Of a stretch of DNA of 64,000 nt, positions 1-7,463 are shown one piece after another. The notes beneath the pieces were generated by a model that saw only the letters and a list, made by a program, of their open reading frames with translations, made no database searches and had not been told where the DNA came from. The stretch is taken from assembly GCF_040515995.1 (NCBI RefSeq), contig NZ_CP159485.1, positions 2,604,001 through 2,668,000 on the forward strand. Reading direction: 5' to 3'. Source of the DNA: Proteinivorax hydrogeniformans. GTDB taxonomy: Bacteria; Bacillota; Proteinivoracia; Proteinivoracales; Proteinivoracaceae. The translations under genes and the position numbers were made by a program. The stretch's first letter is position 1, and each line of letters starts with the position of its first letter.

Positions 1-286
1 CTAGCTCTATACTAGCTTGAAGGTTTATCGCCGCCTGGGCGCTAAGCTTATTTATTGTTACGTTGTACGAGTCGTATATTTCTATATCTTCGTCAATAAT
101 TTGGAATATCTTGCTAACCTGTTCAGCTTCCTGCGCTATTAAGTCATCAAGTGGTAATGGTTTTTTAGGATATGGCTTCTTCGGAAATGGTTTCTTAAAA
201 TTTGAATCATAATCATCATAATCATCGTAGTCATACTCAGCATTAAAATCATACTCTTCTTCGCGGTATTCGTCAAACTTTGTCAA
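1..286 (-). CDS. Hypothetical acidic protein, C-terminus cut by window edge
   Basis: The reading frame stays open from a TTG at 286 to the window edge (95 codons). The start is chosen because an AGGGGGG ribosome site lies at 294-300, eight to nine bases upstream. The first 27 residues are very rich in Asp, Glu and Tyr. They are followed by a basic Lys-Pro stretch (motif KKPFPKKPYPKKP) and then a helical-looking segment with EAEQVSKIFQIIDEDIE. I do not recognise a family. The charge switch suggests a surface or scaffold protein, but no function can be assigned. No signal peptide is seen. Confidence 0.5.
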   Translation of the reverse strand, partial: MTKFDEYREEEYDFNAEYDYDDYDDYDSNFKKPFPKKPYPKKPLPLDDLIAQEAEQVSKIFQIIDEDIEIYDSYNVTINKLSAQAAINLQASIEL

Positions 287-350
287 TGTTATACCCCCCT
301 TTTTTATTTAATAATTCCCCTTACTACCCATTAACCCAAGCTTTTAGTTG

Positions 351-575
351 TTATTTTTCTCCTTTGTTTGCTTGTTCTTTTAACTTACCTAGTTGATCAA
401 GATATTCTAACGCTAACTGTCTTATTTGTTCTTTCTGTTCTTCTGTAAGCTTATCGGCTTTGCTTGCAGTAAGTTCATTTTTTTTGAGTATATCTGACAC
501 AAGTATTTCCACAAGGGCTTTATTAGGACCGAAGTCTTTAAGTTTTTCTTTTAATTGTTCTTTGCTGTTTTCCAT
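351..575 (-). CDS. Small charged helical protein, function unknown
   Basis: This 74-residue protein begins at the ATG at 575, preceded by a GGGAGGGGG ribosome site. A longer in-frame start at 632 exists but has no ribosome site. The product is rich in Lys, Glu and Gln, has no Cys or Trp, and is probably mostly alpha-helical (LKEKLKDF, EEQKEQIRQLALEYL). It follows the partial gene at 1-286 on the same strand, with ordinary spacing for a separate transcript. No family recognised; probably a small cytosolic protein. Confidence 0.6.
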   Translation of the reverse strand: MENSKEQLKEKLKDFGPNKALVEILVSDILKKNELTASKADKLTEEQKEQIRQLALEYLDQLGKLKEQANKGEK

Positions 576-681
576 GTTATTCCCCCTCCCTTGATTTACT
601 TTATTCTTTCCCCTTAAAATTGTGAGTGCCAAGGCGAGATAGTTGTTAAAATGGGCTTTTAGCTTGGCTTTTGAGCAAAAT

Positions 682-709
682 AAAAAAACCTAGTTCAACT
701 AGGTTTTTT
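682..709 (-). terminator. Rho-independent terminator of the ferredoxin gene
   Basis: An AACCTAGT / ACTAGGTT stem (87-94 with 98-105 of the 600 block) is flanked by A-run and T-run on both sides, so it can stop transcripts in either direction. It lies 20 bases after the ferredoxin stop codon. Confidence 0.8.
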
Positions 710-729
710 ATTCAATACTATATTAAAAA

Positions 730-921
730 TTATTCTACTTTTATGGCGTCCACCGGGCATGCATCTTCTGCTTCTTTAGCTCCATCTACTTTATCATCTG
801 GAATATCATCATCGATGGCAATAGCTTTTTCTTCATCGTCGGTCATCTCATATACTTCTGGACAAATGTTAGGACATAGCCCACATCCAATACATGCATC
901 TTGATCTACAATAGCTTTCAT
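730..921 (-). CDS. Ferredoxin, single [4Fe-4S] cluster
   Basis: A 63-residue electron carrier. Cys10, Cys13 and Cys16 (CIGCGLC) plus Cys55 in the DACPVDAI motif form the classic ligand set for one cubane cluster. Cys20 followed by Pro is the extra cysteine seen in the Thermotoga/clostridial single-cluster type. The middle is strongly acidic (DDDIPDDK), as expected for a ferredoxin docking to redox partners. The ATG at 921 has a good AAAGGAGAG ribosome site. It is monocistronic, ending in the hairpin at 682-709. It probably passes electrons in amino-acid fermentation. Family assignment is firm; the physiological partner is unknown. Confidence 0.95.
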   Translation of the reverse strand: MKAIVDQDACIGCGLCPNICPEVYEMTDDEEKAIAIDDDIPDDKVDGAKEAEDACPVDAIKVE

Positions 922-1031
922 AATATACTCTCTCCTTTATAATAAGTTTTCTATATATAAGTTTTCTCTATAAATTGAAGGTTATACATTTATATCGGCT
1001 TAAGTCATATTTTGTGTTTATATTTTCAATA

Positions 1032-1060
1032 TTTACACTTCTTTTAAGTGATGGTATAAT
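1032..1060 (+). promoter_or_regulatory. Sigma-A type promoter of the TPR/peptide pair
   Basis: TTTACA (1032-1037), a 17-base spacer and a perfect TATAAT (1055-1060) sit 24 bases before the ATG of the TPR gene at 1084. This is one of the best vegetative promoter matches in the window. Confidence 0.75.
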
Positions 1061-1083
1061 AATAAGAAAATAGAGGTGGTTTA

Positions 1084-2253
1084 ATGTCTAATAAAAATAA
1101 TTTTAAATTAATCGTGCCTAGCTCAAATAAGAGCAAGCCCCTTACGGCTGGTTGTGCTGAAACCAAAGCCTATTATATAAAAAAACAAATTAATGAGAGT
1201 ATAAAGGAGAAAAGTGAGTTAACTTCTAAGCAGCTTATGAAGATAGAGAAATTTGCAGATAAGCATTGTAATTCTACAATATATGTAGATATTTATAGCT
1301 TACTGGGTGATTTGTTTTACACTCTTGGCAAACCTCAAAAAGAGGTTTGCTACTATACTAGAGCTTTTGAAAGGGCTATGAACCTTAAGCTTAAAAGCGG
1401 AAATCATAAAATAGTATCAAAGCTTGTTTCTAGCTACATTAAAGATGGAAAGTATGAGGAAGCTATTAGCTTAAACTCTTTAATCCTTTCAGAGGAAAAA
1501 GATATTCCCAAAGAAGAAAAGTGGATAATTTATTATAACACTGCACTAGCTTATAATCACTTAGATGATCACGAAAATAGTTTGACTTATATTAATAAAG
1601 CTAAAAGAATTTCAGAAAAAGTTAAAGAAATAGATTTAGGTAAACTACTTATTTTAGAGGGTCAGAGCTTACATAAAATTGGGGCACATGACAAAGAACT
1701 AAACGCCTATTTAAGCGCTTTTGATATCTTTAACTCCTATCAAAACACTTTGGATTTACAAGGTCTGGTTTATATAAATTTAGTTAACTTATCTCTCAAA
1801 ACAAAAGAATTGAAAGAAGATGGATACTTAGAACATATACAAAAAATAGAAAAAATGATAGATGAAGCCAGCGATGACCAAGATATTGTTTCAAAGCTTT
1901 ATATCGCTATTGGTGATATATATCAGAAAGGACTTAAAAAAGATATAAAAGCTGTACGCTACTACTTAAAAGGTTTAGAAACTGCTGAAAAACACAACCA
2001 AACTTTTTTGAGAAGCAGCTTAGTTAACAAAATAATGGATATATATATTAAATCCGGTGATTTAAAAGGTGGGTTAGATCTATTAGATAAATATGGGGAA
2101 AAAGTCTTCTCTAAATTGACTTTAGACAAAGAAGCCCTTTTTTTACTAAAGTCAATCCTTATATATAGCAGCAGCAAAGACACTACAGCTATCGATAGTT
2201 TGGTTTCTAAAATTCTAGACAAAGAGGAAAGGAGGATTAATAGTGAAAAATAA
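1084..2253 (+). CDS. TPR-repeat protein, Rap-like (RRNPP superfamily candidate)
   Basis: A 389-residue protein made almost entirely of helix pairs. TPR signatures are visible: YEEAISLNSLIL around residue 125, YNTALAYNHLDDHENSLTYINKAKRI around 155-180, and IAIGDIYQKG with AVRYYLKGLETA around 280-300. There is no N-terminal helix-turn-helix, transmembrane segment or signal peptide, so it resembles Rap proteins (usually about 370-390 residues) more than PlcR/Rgg DNA binders. Its last 11 bases overlap the start of a small exported-peptide ORF, the arrangement of rap-phr cassettes. The ATG at 1084 follows AGAGGTGG. By analogy it would bind a re-imported peptide and then regulate a response regulator or other partner. 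TPR content is seen; the Rap-like role is inferred, and a structural TPR adaptor remains possible. Confidence 0.8.
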   Translation: MSNKNNFKLIVPSSNKSKPLTAGCAETKAYYIKKQINESIKEKSELTSKQLMKIEKFADKHCNSTIYVDIYSLLGDLFYTLGKPQKEVCYYTRAFERAMNLKLKSGNHKIVSKLVSSYIKDGKYEEAISLNSLILSEEKDIPKEEKWIIYYNTALAYNHLDDHENSLTYINKAKRISEKVKEIDLGKLLILEGQSLHKIGAHDKELNAYLSAFDIFNSYQNTLDLQGLVYINLVNLSLKTKELKEDGYLEHIQKIEKMIDEASDDQDIVSKLYIAIGDIYQKGLKKDIKAVRYYLKGLETAEKHNQTFLRSSLVNKIMDIYIKSGDLKGGLDLLDKYGEKVFSKLTLDKEALFLLKSILIYSSSKDTTAIDSLVSKILDKEERRINSEK

Positions 2254-2452
2254 TAAGGTTTTAGGGTATGTTCTTCCCATTATGGTCATTTTTATTGTCT
2301 TTGTCTCACTTGTTTTCATCCCTGTGTTTAACAGCCAAACCATTTTAGCAAAAACTAATTTTTATCCAGTAATAGTTTCAGAACCTTGCGAAGAGATAGT
2401 GCCTTTTGGCAATCCGTACGCGCCAGACCCCATTAGAGGCGGTAAAAAGTAA
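2243..2452 (+). CDS. Small exported peptide precursor candidate (Phr-like)
   Basis: A 69-residue ORF starts at GTG 2243, eight bases after AAAGGAGG, and overlaps the upstream TPR gene by 11 bases, suggesting translational coupling. It has two Lys early (MKNNK), a hydrophobic segment at about residues 8-28 and an ILA-K cleavage-like site. A short hydrophilic tail follows, with one Cys and several Pro (FGNPYAPDPIRGGKK). That is the architecture of secreted signalling-peptide precursors such as Phr, though longer than most Bacillus Phr proteins. A small membrane-anchored partner is the main alternative. A strong terminator follows directly, so the two genes form a closed two-gene unit. Confidence 0.7.
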   Translation: MKNNKVLGYVLPIMVIFIVFVSLVFIPVFNSQTILAKTNFYPVIVSEPCEEIVPFGNPYAPDPIRGGKK

Positions 2453-2470
2453 AAACAGGATTTGCTTAGC

Positions 2471-2507
2471 AAAAAGCAGTTGATACCTAGGATATCAACT
2501 GCTTTTT
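2471..2507. terminator. Bidirectional terminator between peptide gene and tnaA
   Basis: A perfect 15-bp stem (2471-2485 with 2493-2507, core GCAGTTGATA) with a 7-base loop. A-rich and T-rich arms let it stop both the rightward TPR/peptide transcript and the leftward tnaA transcript. Confidence 0.9.
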
Positions 2508-2512
2508 GTAAT

Positions 2513-3898
2513 CTATTTAACTGGTTTAAGCTTTGCTGTAAAATGCCTTAGTATTTCAGGCTCATAGGTGAACTCTATCCCTACTAAATCTTTAGCTCTA
2601 TCTTTTACCGCTATAAGTCCATCAGCAATTACATCCATATGGTCGGTAGTATAAACCCTTCTTGGGATAGTTAGACGTAGTAGTTCTAGTGGCGATTCTA
2701 AATTCTCACCGGTGTCGGGGTCCCTTCCTAATAGCAGCGAACCAATTTCAACACTGCGAACTCCTGACTCTAAGTATAATGCGTTTGCCAGCACTTGAGC
2801 AGGAAACTGATAGTAAGGTATGTGAGGTAGCATTTTCTTAGCATCCACAAAAACTGCATGGCCTCCAACAGGATATTGGATAGGTATGCCCGCTTCCTTT
2901 AGCCTTTCACCCAAATAGTGAACCTGATTAATTCTATATTCTAGATACTCTTCTTGACTTCCCTCTACTAAACCTCTAGCTAACGCCTCCATATCACGTC
3001 CTGCCAGCCCACCATATGTTGGAAAACCTTCTAGAGGAACTGTCCTTGACCTACATGCGTTAAAAAGCTCTTCATCACTTTTTACTCCCAAGACTCCACC
3101 GATATTAACAATTGCATCCTTTTTGGCAGACATGGTAAAAGCGTCTCCATAACTAAAGGTTTCTTTAATAATTTCAGCTATTGTTTTATCCTCGTAACCT
3201 TCTTCCCGTTGCTTGATGAAGTAGGCGTTTTCAGCAAAACGTGCTGCATCGATAACAACAGGTAGGTCATACTTTTTAGCAAGCTCATAAGTAGCCTTAA
3301 TGTTTTCCATAGAAATAGGCTGACCACCTGCACTATTACAGGTAACTGTGATAATTACCATAGCGACATTTTCTACACCTTTTTCTTTTATAACTTCTTC
3401 TGTCTTTTCTAAATCAAAGTTACCTTTAAATGGGTGATAAGTAGTAGTGTCATATGCTTCATCTATAACAGTGTTAATTGCTCTACCTTCTGCCAACTCT
3501 ACGTGGGCTTTTGTGGTATCAAAGTGCATATTAGAGATACAGTACTGTCCTTTTTTAATTAACACAGGAAATAGCACCTGTTCCGCCCCACGTCCTTGAT
3601 GAGTCGGGATGGTATATTCATACCCAAACATATCTTTAACGGTGTTTGCTAGGTTAAAGTAATTTCTACTTCCTGAGTAACTTTCGTCACCTAGCATCAT
3701 GCCTGCCCACTGGTTATGACTCATAGCACCAGTACCGCTGTCAGTTAGTAAGTCAATGTACACATCATCACTTTTTAAATTGAACAAATTGTGACCTGCT
3801 TCTTCAAGAGCCTTTTCTCTTTCCTCTTTTGAAATCATCTTAATTGGCTCAACCATTTTTATTTTAAACGGTTCTGCCTTTGGTCTTTTAACAGCCAT
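2513..3898 (-). CDS. tnaA: Tryptophanase (tryptophan indole-lyase)
   Basis: A PLP enzyme cleaving tryptophan to indole, pyruvate and ammonia. The 461 residues match the beta-eliminating lyase family end to end: [11 protein letters not shown] near the N-terminus, [28 protein letters not shown], the PLP lysine in [12 protein letters not shown], and [14 protein letters not shown] at the end. Tryptophanase and tyrosine phenol-lyase are close relatives. Here the residues are of the tryptophanase type: FDTT where tyrosine phenol-lyase has FTTT, and SVEIGS where it has MERG with the phenol-lyase arginine. LLGRDPDTG also follows tryptophanase. The start at 3898 has a GGAGGGG site. It is a single gene, terminated at 2471-2507. 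It fits amino-acid fermentation or indole signalling. Confidence 0.92.
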   Translation of the reverse strand: MAVKRPKAEPFKIKMVEPIKMISKEEREKALEEAGHNLFNLKSDDVYIDLLTDSGTGAMSHNQWAGMMLGDESYSGSRNYFNLANTVKDMFGYEYTIPTHQGRGAEQVLFPVLIKKGQYCISNMHFDTTKAHVELAEGRAINTVIDEAYDTTTYHPFKGNFDLEKTEEVIKEKGVENVAMVIITVTCNSAGGQPISMENIKATYELAKKYDLPVVIDAARFAENAYFIKQREEGYEDKTIAEIIKETFSYGDAFTMSAKKDAIVNIGGVLGVKSDEELFNACRSRTVPLEGFPTYGGLAGRDMEALARGLVEGSQEEYLEYRINQVHYLGERLKEAGIPIQYPVGGHAVFVDAKKMLPHIPYYQFPAQVLANALYLESGVRSVEIGSLLLGRDPDTGENLESPLELLRLTIPRRVYTTDHMDVIADGLIAVKDRAKDLVGIEFTYEPEILRHFTAKLKPVK

Positions 3899-3991
3899 TA
3901 AAATCCCCTCCCAATTATCTGATATTTAAAGCTTGGTCATTATCTCTACTTTCTAATTTATCATACTCTTTTAAAAAATCAAGCTTATTTT

Positions 3992-4044
3992 AAAAAATAA
4001 CTAGCTTTGCGAGAATTTAACAATTCCCTAAAGCTAGTTATTTT
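3992..4044 (-). terminator. Terminator or attenuator upstream of tnaA
   Basis: A perfect 15-bp stem (3994-4008 with 4030-4044, core TAACTAGCTTT) with a 21-base loop, followed on the minus strand by a T-run. It lies about 100 bases upstream of the tnaA start, on the tnaA strand. It either ends the arsR transcript or acts as an attenuator in a tnaA leader. Confidence 0.65.
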
Positions 4045-4116
4045 ATGTTTAGCACTTTCATTAGGTAATATAGGGTGCTTTTAAGTGCATTTAAACTTGT
4101 TAGTTTGGTATCGCCG

Positions 4117-4180
4117 AAGTAATACAAAACAAGAGGAGATAGGCCAATTAAAGGCATCTTCCTCTTGTTTTGTATTACTT
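4117..4180. repeat. Long perfect inverted repeat (21-bp stem)
   Basis: Bases 4117-4137 and 4160-4180 are perfect reverse complements (core TACAAAACAAGAGGA), separated by 22 bases. It lies downstream of the arsR/microprotein genes and upstream of the tnaA-side hairpin. There is no clean T-run after the stem on either strand. It may be an mRNA-stabilising hairpin, a terminator with its T-run inside the stem, or a remnant of a small palindromic element. Confidence 0.75.
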
Positions 4181-4192
4181 CTCTTCTGTTTT

Positions 4193-4294
4193 TTAACAAG
4201 GGTGAGCTTCATCCCCATGACATTCTTTAATCTGCTCTGGGCTACATTTTTTAGGCTCTTTTTGGTCCTTTTTTAGACATTTCTCTTTAGTCAT
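4193..4294 (-). CDS. Cys-rich microprotein translationally coupled to arsR
   Basis: A 33-codon ORF starts at ATG 4294, overlapping the last eight bases of the ArsR gene (ATGACTAA). A GGGAGGG ribosome site lies inside the arsR end. Its four cysteines (Cys6, Cys17, Cys25, Cys33) and two histidines lie in KKCSPEQIKECHGDEAHPC, a likely metal-binding pattern. I have a general recollection of similar small proteins beside ArsR regulators in anaerobes, but cannot verify it here. Role suggested by context: metal or metalloid binding under ArsR control. It is too short for usual ORF callers. Confidence 0.65.
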   Translation of the reverse strand: MTKEKCLKKDQKEPKKCSPEQIKECHGDEAHPC

Positions 4295-4610
4295 TAATTT
4301 CCCTCCCCTTCTTTTTATGTTGACAGCATATTTTAACTGCCGGTGGATTATCCACCAAGCTGCGCAGCTCATGAGATAAATGATAAATTACATCTTTATT
4401 TATTAGATAGTGAGTGTAGTAGCCTCTTTTCTCCCCAATAACAACTCCTGCTTTTCGTAAAACTTTTAAATGTTGGGAAACTGCAGCTTCTGACAAACCA
4501 ATATTTTTAGCCAAAGAACCTACACATAAGTTATGACTAAGAAGTAGCTTAACTATTTTTATTCTGCTTTTATCAGATAAGGCTTTCATGACTTTTAAGT
4601 TTTCATCCAT
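4287..4610 (-). CDS. ArsR-family metalloregulator
   Basis: A 107-residue winged-helix repressor. The HTH is at about residues 30-65 (SLAKNIGLSEAAVSQHLKVLRKAGVV) followed by the wing GEKRGYYTHYLI. Potential metal ligands are Cys29 next to the HTH (NLCVGSL) and the C-terminal KICCQH cluster, which is not the classic ArsR CVC pair but could serve as a second site. It overlaps the Cys-rich microprotein downstream. A strong promoter with an inverted repeat precedes it, so autoregulation is likely. The inducer cannot be named. Confidence 0.9.
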   Translation of the reverse strand: MDENLKVMKALSDKSRIKIVKLLLSHNLCVGSLAKNIGLSEAAVSQHLKVLRKAGVVIGEKRGYYTHYLINKDVIYHLSHELRSLVDNPPAVKICCQHKKKGREIND

Positions 4611-4629
4611 AACTTTTCTCCTCTTTCTC

Positions 4630-4678
4630 TTAAGTATATGCTTAATTAAATTGTAGTATACTTAATTGTAATTGTCAA
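4630..4678 (-). promoter_or_regulatory. arsR promoter with inverted-repeat operator
   Basis: On the minus strand TTGACA (4678-4673), 17 bases and TACAAT (4655-4650) form a near-consensus promoter. A perfect 9-bp inverted repeat TTAAGTATA / TATACTTAA (4630-4638 and 4657-4665) brackets the -10 box. This is a good operator candidate for the ArsR dimer. Confidence 0.7.
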
Positions 4679-4685
4679 CTAGTAT

Positions 4686-4720
4686 AAAAAAAGAACCGCA
4701 GACTCAGCGGTTCCTTTTTT
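4686..4720 (-). terminator. Terminator of the PBP gene
   Basis: A GAACCGC / GCGGTTC stem (4693-4699 with 4707-4713) with A-run and T-run flanks, just after the PBP stop codon at 4724. Confidence 0.85.
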
Positions 4721-4723
4721 ACA

Positions 4724-6748
4724 TTAGTCTATCGTCTTCCAAAAGTTATTTGCCATATCCACCGCCACCGAACTTCCGTGGTTGTGCACCATTATTGTTG
4801 TTAACACATCTTTTTTCTCATGATCAAAGCTTATATACCACCCTAAAATGTCGCCGTCTTTATCCTTAAAGTTTTCCTTTAGTTCAGCTGTACCTGTTTT
4901 GCCCGCAATTTTTCGACTATGTCCGGGGTTTGATCTGTACGCAGTACCGTCTTTGTTTTCTACTACTTCTATAAGTGAGTCAAGGACAATAAAAGCAGTT
5001 TCAACAGATGAAATATCTGCAGCAAATGCTTCGGTTTGGGCGTTACTTAGTAGAGTTGGGTTGATCATGGTGCCATCGTTAACAAAGGTTGTATACATTG
5101 CTGTCAAGTGCAGCGGAGAAATTTGCATCTGACCTTGGCCGTATCCTGTGTCAGCTAGTAGGATCTCAGAGCTTATACCATCGTTAGATAAGCTGGAAGT
5201 ATACATAGGAAACAGAAAGTCCATAGTATCCCCAAACCCAAACTTTTCCGCCCATTCTTCTAGGCTTTCTTCCCCTAAATTAAGGGCTTGCTTGGCAAAG
5301 TATATGTTGTCGGAAAACATCATTGCAGTATTTAAATCAACTTGATTTACTTTATCAGATACCCGGGTTATGTGATATCCACCCCAACTACTGTCGCGCT
5401 GCCATCTACGCCCTTGTATGTTAAGTTTTTCCTCAGGGTCTAAGGTTTCCTCTTCAAGACCCATTATTGCAGTAAACGGCTTAAACACCGAGCCGGGTGA
5501 GTATCTGTTTTGGAACCTTCTCTCAAAGAGTATTGAGGTGTCCTCTAAATCTTTTGCTTTCGGGTCTGGCAAGCGCAAATAACGAAGATTAGAGTCAAAC
5601 GCCGGCTCACTAACCATCGCTAAAACTTCTCCTGTTTTTGGATTCATGGACACTCCAGCTCCCATTTCACCATCTAGGGCGTTTACAAGCTTTTGCTGTA
5701 TTGAAATATCTATAGATAAGTTAATGTCTTCGCCATCAACCGGGTCACTTTCAGCGACTACTTGACTGTTATCGCCATTTTCATCACTAACCGATATGAC
5801 AGCACCTGGTACACCTCTTAATTTCTCTTCTAGCACTAGCTCTAGACTGTTCTTGCCAATCATAGAGGAACTGCCGTACCCCTGCCCCTGACGCTCTTCT
5901 AACTCTTCTGCAGTAATCGGACCTATGTGGCCGATTAGATGACCGGTTATATCTCCATATGGATACTGACGACCGTCTATTTGGTTTACTAAAACTCCTG
6001 GTATTTCTAAAAGCTTATCCACTCTAGGGTCACCTAGAGGTAGATTCTGGATAGGAGCTGCCCAGTCAGGCCTATGGGAATACTGATTTGCTAAATTTTT
6101 AACCCTATCTTCATCTAAATCAAGGATTTGAGCAAACTGGGTAGCAGTATGTTCTAAATCATCTGTAGCCTCAGGGACAATTGATGCTTGAAGTACCTTT
6201 CCGTTGACAGCTAGCCCCTCGCCATTTCGATCGTATATTTCTCCTCGATTAGGTTGGTTTGTTTGAATCCTTATTTTATCTGTAGGTTTCGTCAACCCTT
6301 TTAGTAAGTGGGATGGATGCCAGACTACATACCATTTTTCTTCATCTTCTTCGTCCTTTTCTTTCACTAACTCTACCTCAGTTTTATAGTTGATTTCACC
6401 AGCTAGTGAATTCATCTCCACGTTAACTGGGTAGGTTATTTCCACAATTTCATCTAAGTCTATCCCTTCTTCTTTAAAGTCTTTAACTTCAAATTCCACT
6501 GATATCTCATCAATGCCTAAGTCCCTATAAATGTTTTGATAGCGCTTTTCAAATACCCACTCTTGACTGTTAACTAAGTTAAAGGAGCTTTGGTTAAGTA
6601 AGGTTAGCATCTCGTCATAGTGGTGATTACTCCAGCTTTCGATATAGCTTTCTAATGTATGCTCGGGATTTAAGTCTTCTGATGAACACCCCATTAAAAC
6701 CGTTACTCCCAATACAAAACAAATTATTAACATCTTCCTTTTCCCCAT
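4724..6748 (-). CDS. MecA-type penicillin-binding lipoprotein (transpeptidase)
   Basis: A 674-residue class B PBP that cross-links peptidoglycan outside the membrane. A lipoprotein signal (VTVLMGC, Cys21) anchors it. Residues about 28-160 resemble the MecA N-terminal NTF2-like domain, then a PBP dimerisation region, then the transpeptidase domain. Active-site motifs are SxxK in YSPGSVFKPFT, SxN as SDN in MMFSDNIYF, and KTG in AGKTGTAEL. The start at ATG 6748 is chosen over 6808 because AGGAGG lies just upstream and the signal peptide then begins correctly. It is 87 bases downstream of an unknown gene controlled by a SAM-I riboswitch and may share its transcript. Methicillin-type resistance should not be assumed; such PBPs are normal in Bacillales and Clostridia. 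Confidence 0.92.
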   Translation of the reverse strand: MGKRKMLIICFVLGVTVLMGCSSEDLNPEHTLESYIESWSNHHYDEMLTLLNQSSFNLVNSQEWVFEKRYQNIYRDLGIDEISVEFEVKDFKEEGIDLDEIVEITYPVNVEMNSLAGEINYKTEVELVKEKDEEDEEKWYVVWHPSHLLKGLTKPTDKIRIQTNQPNRGEIYDRNGEGLAVNGKVLQASIVPEATDDLEHTATQFAQILDLDEDRVKNLANQYSHRPDWAAPIQNLPLGDPRVDKLLEIPGVLVNQIDGRQYPYGDITGHLIGHIGPITAEELEERQGQGYGSSSMIGKNSLELVLEEKLRGVPGAVISVSDENGDNSQVVAESDPVDGEDINLSIDISIQQKLVNALDGEMGAGVSMNPKTGEVLAMVSEPAFDSNLRYLRLPDPKAKDLEDTSILFERRFQNRYSPGSVFKPFTAIMGLEEETLDPEEKLNIQGRRWQRDSSWGGYHITRVSDKVNQVDLNTAMMFSDNIYFAKQALNLGEESLEEWAEKFGFGDTMDFLFPMYTSSLSNDGISSEILLADTGYGQGQMQISPLHLTAMYTTFVNDGTMINPTLLSNAQTEAFAADISSVETAFIVLDSLIEVVENKDGTAYRSNPGHSRKIAGKTGTAELKENFKDKDGDILGWYISFDHEKKDVLTTIMVHNHGSSVAVDMANNFWKTID

Positions 6749-6835
6749 TTTTCTTCCTCCTGCTTCAATTTTTTCCATTATAGTTTTTATTCGCCTTGGT
6801 GAATGCAAATACCTCCTAAAAGTCTAGTCGGAAAA

Positions 6836-7171
6836 TTAATACACCGTGTTGTCTTCTCTTGTATAAAAATAACCAAAACAGTAGCGAATATACTGGCTGC
6901 GTCTTTTATCAAACTCAAACCCTTGGCTCTCCATGCAGCTAAGGATTTTTTTGTCTAAATTATAAGGACTCTGTTTTTGAAGTCTCCTTGCTTTATCTTG
7001 ATTAATATAAACTGTATATATGCCCACTTGAATTACAAAATCGCTTTCCTTTTTTAAAAATCCTCCTTCTAATGAAAATTCTCTAAAAATACAACTAAGT
7101 ACATGTTCTAAGTACTTCTCCACAGGATAGTTTTTGCTAATCAACCCTCTTAACCAGCCTTGAGTTTTCAT
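6836..7171 (-). CDS. Unknown protein behind a SAM-I riboswitch
   Basis: A 111-residue basic protein with a good AAAGGAGGGG site before ATG 7171. It contains three cysteines and many aromatic residues (RRSQYIRYCFGYFYTRED at the C-terminus). No transmembrane segment, signal or known motif is visible, and I recognise no family. Its leader carries a SAM-I aptamer and a terminator, so it should be transcribed when S-adenosylmethionine is low. That suggests a role in methionine/SAM supply or use, but the sequence itself offers no support for one. Confidence 0.75.
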   Translation of the reverse strand: MKTQGWLRGLISKNYPVEKYLEHVLSCIFREFSLEGGFLKKESDFVIQVGIYTVYINQDKARRLQKQSPYNLDKKILSCMESQGFEFDKRRSQYIRYCFGYFYTREDNTVY

Positions 7172-7217
7172 AAAACCCCTCCTTTATGATTTAGAATTCT
7201 CATTTGTAAAAGCACAG

Positions 7218-7254
7218 AAAAATAACCTCCTTTTCCAAAAACGAAAAGAAGGTT
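7218..7254 (-). terminator. Riboswitch expression-platform terminator
   Basis: On the minus strand AACCTTCTTTTC pairs with GGAAAAGGAGGTT (7243-7254 with 7224-7236) and is followed by ATTTTT. It lies 14 bases after the SAM-I aptamer, as expected for a transcription-terminating platform. Confidence 0.7.
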
Positions 7255-7267
7255 TAGTTCTAAATAG

Positions 7268-7354
7268 TCTCATCGTTTTTGGCATTAGCACCTTGTTTTT
7301 TAACAGGTTGCTGCAAGTTCAAAGAGCCAAATCTCTCCCTTGCTCAAAATAAGA
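7268..7354 (-). promoter_or_regulatory. SAM-I (S-box) riboswitch aptamer
   Basis: Read on the minus strand, this leader has the S-box core in order: GGGAGAGATTTGGCTC, then TTTGAACTTGCAGCAACC, a short hairpin, and AAGGTGCTAATGCC. P1 can form between TCTTATT (7354-7348) and GATGAGA (7274-7268) with G-U pairs. The terminator at 7218-7254 follows. Known members of this class turn genes off when SAM is abundant. The regulated gene here is the unknown ORF at 6836-7171, possibly with the PBP. Confidence 0.85.
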
Positions 7355-7463
7355 ATTCGTATTTAATTGTGTATTTAATATAATCATACTAGCCCAGTTT
7401 TGTCAAGCTAAGAATGCCTTTTGACTAATCTTTAGACCTGCTTTGTTTACTTCTAATTTTTAT

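Noticed and set aside
671-904. 77-residue plus-strand ORF opposite the ferredoxin
   Set aside because: Shadow of the ferredoxin gene with low-complexity Ser-rich translation and no ribosome site.
2513-3898. Tyrosine phenol-lyase as the identity of the PLP lyase
   Set aside because: The FDTT and VEIG positions and the LLGRDP segment follow tryptophanase, and the phenol-lyase arginine is absent.
4038-4157. 39-codon minus-strand ORF (start near AAGAGGAAG) in the tnaA leader, considered as a TnaC-like leader peptide
   Set aside because: It has no Trp, the ribosome-site spacing is too short, and its ends lie within the two hairpins; structure explains the sequence better.
4724-6748. Reading the PBP as an antibiotic-resistance mecA gene
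   Set aside because: MecA-type domain order is common in housekeeping PBPs of Gram-positive bacteria; no mec regulators or cassette genes are nearby.
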